Source: JAKIWV01 sp963773945
GTDB lineage: Archaea; Thermoplasmatota; Thermoplasmata; Lutacidiplasmatales; UBA184
Direction of reading: 5' to 3'
Assembly (NCBI GenBank): GCA_963773945.1
Contig: CAVZDD010000004.1
Span: 186,001 to 250,000 of the forward strand
DNA: 64,000 bases
The notes beneath the pieces were generated by a model. It had not been told where the DNA came from. It ran no database searches and worked only from the letters and a program-made list of their open reading frames with translations. Positions 61,481-64,000 of the stretch are shown here, one piece after another. The translations under genes were made by a program, and so were the position numbers. How positions within the stretch are numbered: the stretch's first letter is position 1; each line of letters begins with the position of its first letter.

Positions 61481-63023
61481 CGGGCGCCACCAGTTCGAGT
61501 TCGAACACCCGCTCGATAGGTTTCCGAAGTCGCTCCACGGCGCGCGGCGGGACCGTGGCGCCCCCGTTGCGATGGGGCTCGAGACGGAGGCGCTGCGAGC
61601 CGCGAGGCAAGGAGAGATTCAATCGGGCCCCTTCGAGGGTTTCCGCGAAATACACGATCGTTCCGAGCTGCCGGGCCACTTGGAGGTCGTCTGGCGTGAG
61701 GATCGCCCGCCATGCTTTGGCCCAGCCCTCGGGCATCTCGTCGCCCTCATGAAGGTACACCACCAGGGACGCCAGGACCGCGTCCCGGTCGGTCAGGGAG
61801 AGGTTCGCCAGGTTCCGGATCATGTAGGCCGAGTGCTGGGGATGGTGCCACGGGTCGATGACCGCGCCGACGTCATGCATCCAGGACGCGACGGAGAGGA
61901 CCAATCGGTCGTCGTCGGTCCAGCCGTACCGCGGCTGAAGTCGCTCGAAGAGGGTGAGTGCTAACCGACGGACCTGCTCCCCGTGGATCAACGAGAAGCC
62001 CATCGCCCGAGAGGCGGCGGTCACGGACCGGAAGGCGAGCACTTCCTGAGCGGCCGGGACCGGGATCGCGAGGCGCTCGATCGCGGCGCCCTCCCGGATC
62101 CCATGGCCGGTCACAAGCAATTCGTCCTTGCCGGTTCGCCGGAGGAGGCCGTCCACCACGAGCAATCCCGCGTTGATGACATCCGCTCGGGCCGCGCTAA
62201 TGCCCGGCACCTCTCGGCGTTGGGAGGCCGACATCTCGAACAGGATTCCCTCCAACACTTCGAGGTCCCGACGATTCAACCGGTATCCATGGACGCGTTG
62301 CACCGGGTACTCTCGGAGTTCCATCGCAACGCGGGCGAGACAGCGGATTGTGCCGCCGACGCCAAAGATCCGTAGTTTTTCCGAGGGGCGCGGAAGGGAC
62401 GTGGCGGCGAGTCGCTCCTGGATGTACTCCTTCGCGGACCCGAGCTCGCGTCGCTTCGGCGGGTCGTGTTCCAAGAACTCCTGGGTGAGCCGGAGCGCGC
62501 CGAGGGGCAGGCTGGTCGACCGCTCGAGCTGCCCGCTCCGGGTCGATGCGAGCTGGATCGAGCCGCCGCCCAAGTCGGCGATCAGGTCCCGGTCCAGTTC
62601 CCAGGCGGACGCCACCCCCAGGTAACCGAGGCGCGCCTCCTCCTCGCCGCTGATGACGCGCATCAGAATGCCGGTTCGACGCGCGATCCGTTCCACGAAG
62701 GCCGGACCGTTCGGTGCGTCGCGCACCGCACTCGTGGCCACGGCGATGGTCGGGGGGTTTCCCATGACCGTAAGGTGTCGAGAGAAGCGAGTCAGAGTGG
62801 CCAAGCCCCGCTCGATCGCGGCGGGCGAGAGCGAGAGGTCCTCGCGGACCCCTTTCCCGAGACGAGGGACCTCCTTCACCTCGTAGAGCGTACGGAGACC
62901 GCCCTCTCCGGTGACTTCGAAGATGGCCAGTCGGGCGGTATTCGACCCGAGGTCGATGACGGCGAGCTGGCTCACCTCCCCCGCGCGGATGTCGGTGAGG
63001 AGGACGGGAGGGGTCGCGGTCAT
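61473..63023 (-). CDS. ppx: exopolyphosphatase / guanosine pentaphosphatase (Ppx/GppA) with HD domain
   Basis: 516 aa from ATG 63023. Actin-like ASKHA domain: AVIDLGSNTARLAIFEV (phosphate 1), IADLGGGSIQLAS (phosphate 2), LPLGALRLTQEF. The C-terminal part has HD-type motifs (SVASWMHDVGAVIDPWHH, VVYLHEGDEMP), like the long bacterial Ppx. It removes terminal phosphates from polyphosphate. A TATA-like element at about 63053-63060 and the overlap with the kinase suggest a polycistronic unit. Confidence 0.88.
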   Translation of the reverse strand: MTATPPVLLTDIRAGEVSQLAVIDLGSNTARLAIFEVTGEGGLRTLYEVKEVPRLGKGVREDLSLSPAAIERGLATLTRFSRHLTVMGNPPTIAVATSAVRDAPNGPAFVERIARRTGILMRVISGEEEARLGYLGVASAWELDRDLIADLGGGSIQLASTRSGQLERSTSLPLGALRLTQEFLEHDPPKRRELGSAKEYIQERLAATSLPRPSEKLRIFGVGGTIRCLARVAMELREYPVQRVHGYRLNRRDLEVLEGILFEMSASQRREVPGISAARADVINAGLLVVDGLLRRTGKDELLVTGHGIREGAAIERLAIPVPAAQEVLAFRSVTAASRAMGFSLIHGEQVRRLALTLFERLQPRYGWTDDDRLVLSVASWMHDVGAVIDPWHHPQHSAYMIRNLANLSLTDRDAVLASLVVYLHEGDEMPEGWAKAWRAILTPDDLQVARQLGTIVYFAETLEGARLNLSLPRGSQRLRLEPHRNGGATVPPRAVERLRKPIERVFELELVAPDD

Positions 63024-63087
63024 GCGGAGATTCGTCGTTCGCACGCCCCCCGAAGCTATGAACCCCGCGGACTGGTGATTAGACGGC

Positions 63088-63972
63088 TCACGAGCGTTCC
63101 TTTCCTGGCGGTTCAAGAATGAGCCAGTCGAGCGACTTTCGGGTCCGCTTGCGCTGCATTCGCGCGAGGGCCCGGATCCGCTCGGTCTTGCGGGCCTTCC
63201 GCCACTGCCGTTCCCAGCGGTCGAGATTCTCCCCGGACGGTAGGGACGCGATCCGCTCGGCGACCATGTCGAGGTCGTGCAGTCGGCCCAGGGCTCGTTG
63301 AAGTTTATCGAGGTCCGCCGGTACGCTGTTCGCGGAATGACCCGTCACCCGTCCGACCAGGATTCGCAGCGCGCGGGCGTTCCGAAGGGCGATTCGGAGG
63401 CGGTGAAGACGACGGGTGGAGGGCTTTTTCAGTCCCCGATGGAAGGAGCGAACGACCGTGGCGTGGTGCCGGGCCAGTGCTGCTGCCATTTCGCGGCGGA
63501 GCTGGGAGGGCCCTGGAACCCGGGCGCTGGAAACGTCACGAATTACGGCTTGAAGGAGATGGCGTTCCAACTCAGCTCGGGCGGCCGCGCGGAGCAGTTC
63601 CCGCCCGACCTGTCCTTCGTGCCGGAGGCGAGCTTGAAGACTCTGCCGGAGCTTTCCCTCGATCCCTCCGCCGGACCGGAGGAGGATCGCAATCGCGACA
63701 TCGCGGTCGCGCACCTCCCCGACGAGGCCCGCCAACCGCCGGAGCCGTTGATCCGTCACATCATTGTGCGCGTCGCCTTTCGGGGCCGGGACGAGGAGTC
63801 GATGGGTGACGCGGAGTTCGCGCAGGTCTCGATGCAGGCGATGAAGCGTCTCGGGATCCGGCGTGGTCCGGTACGCGCAGGACCGGAGTCCGCTCTCGGC
63901 CCGAAGACCGGAGCGCGCGATCTCCGCGCGGAGTGCCGTCGCCTCTCGCGCGGTGGGTTTTGAAGTAGGCAT
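63088..63972 (-). CDS. CHAD domain protein
   Basis: 294 aa. Two four-helix repeats with the conserved His/Arg signatures LHRLHRDLRELRVTHRLL and TRRLHRLRIALRNARALRIL, the surface shown to bind polyphosphate in other CHAD proteins. It begins the minus-strand unit CHAD - Ppx - Tmk-like - Tmk-like. ATG 63972 is near the window edge. Probably tethers polyphosphate to the enzymes. Confidence 0.85.
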   Translation of the reverse strand: MPTSKPTAREATALRAEIARSGLRAESGLRSCAYRTTPDPETLHRLHRDLRELRVTHRLLVPAPKGDAHNDVTDQRLRRLAGLVGEVRDRDVAIAILLRSGGGIEGKLRQSLQARLRHEGQVGRELLRAAARAELERHLLQAVIRDVSSARVPGPSQLRREMAAALARHHATVVRSFHRGLKKPSTRRLHRLRIALRNARALRILVGRVTGHSANSVPADLDKLQRALGRLHDLDMVAERIASLPSGENLDRWERQWRKARKTERIRALARMQRKRTRKSLDWLILEPPGKERS

Positions 63973-64000
63973 GCGGAGATCGATCCTTCAACCCGCTGAG

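Noticed and set aside
1..64000. tRNA, rRNA, RNase P or SRP RNA genes
   Set aside because: No B-box/T-loop like GGTTCGANTCC in a suitable intergenic context and no rRNA signature; cannot exclude an intron-containing tRNA by eye.

Overview
The window is a dense, GC-rich stretch of chromosome from an archaeon, most likely a member of the Thermoplasmata (Thermoplasmatota). The evidence is a complete A-type ATP synthase gene set, ribosomal proteins L37e and an archaeal-length S15, an Lsm protein, an archaeal RPA-like single-strand binding protein, an archaeal TrpRS, AT-rich TATA-like boxes about 25-30 nt upstream of many start codons (so mostly leaderless or near-leaderless transcripts), frequent GTG/TTG starts, an intein in the ATP synthase A subunit, and a bacterial-type gyrase A. 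No rRNA, tRNA, CRISPR array or origin was recognised. The species is not identifiable from the sequence alone.

Layout. 0-2.1 kb: an oxidative-folding pair (thioredoxin-fold DUF929 protein plus VKOR) and a DUF169 protein. 2.3-12.4 kb: the A-type ATP synthase, split into two convergent blocks (K-E-C on +; F-A-B-D-[32-aa membrane peptide]-H-I on -), with a 459-aa intein in the P-loop of subunit A. 12.4-24.3 kb: accessory metabolism (ferredoxin, DUF72, ABC-2 exporter, VOC proteins, methyltransferase, ornithine cyclodeaminase family, serine hydrolase, PEP mutase family, MFS plus ChrB-like protein). 24.6-29.2 kb: an operon of a RecA/RadA-like protein without a Walker A lysine, a small PTYR-motif protein and a B-family DNA polymerase homologue whose catalytic motifs are destroyed; a tnpB gene sits exactly at the junction of the last two. 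29.2-31.7 kb: two oligopeptide-type ABC permeases and an anchored Ig-like protein, without ATPase or binding protein. 31.9-37.3 kb: HEAT-repeat protein, tandem GNAT, glycosyltransferase-like protein, M29 aminopeptidase and 3-methyladenine glycosylase. 37.4-42.2 kb: L37e, Lsm and a giant cell-surface protein. 42.4-48.5 kb: dihydropteroate synthase, then an S15 - DHH/RecJ - GyrA - two zinc-ribbon operon. 48.5-57.5 kb: small regulators, TrpRS, TPR protein, ssDNA-binding protein, a RAM-domain protein and carAB. 57.6-64 kb: a flavin reductase, a HAD phosphatase and a block (SixA, two thymidylate-kinase-like proteins, Ppx/GppA, CHAD) that looks like a polyphosphate module.

Five long genes (tandem GNAT, glycosyltransferase-like, M29 peptidase, surface protein, carB) are each interrupted by exactly one single-base indel, usually in a short G or C run, with the full reading frame continuing in another phase. 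Because carB is among them, I read these mainly as assembly or sequencing errors, not decay.

The two places most worth following up are the inactivated polymerase/RecA operon with its junctional TnpB, and the CHAD-Ppx-kinase-kinase-SixA cluster, which could contain an unrecognised polyphosphate-linked kinase.
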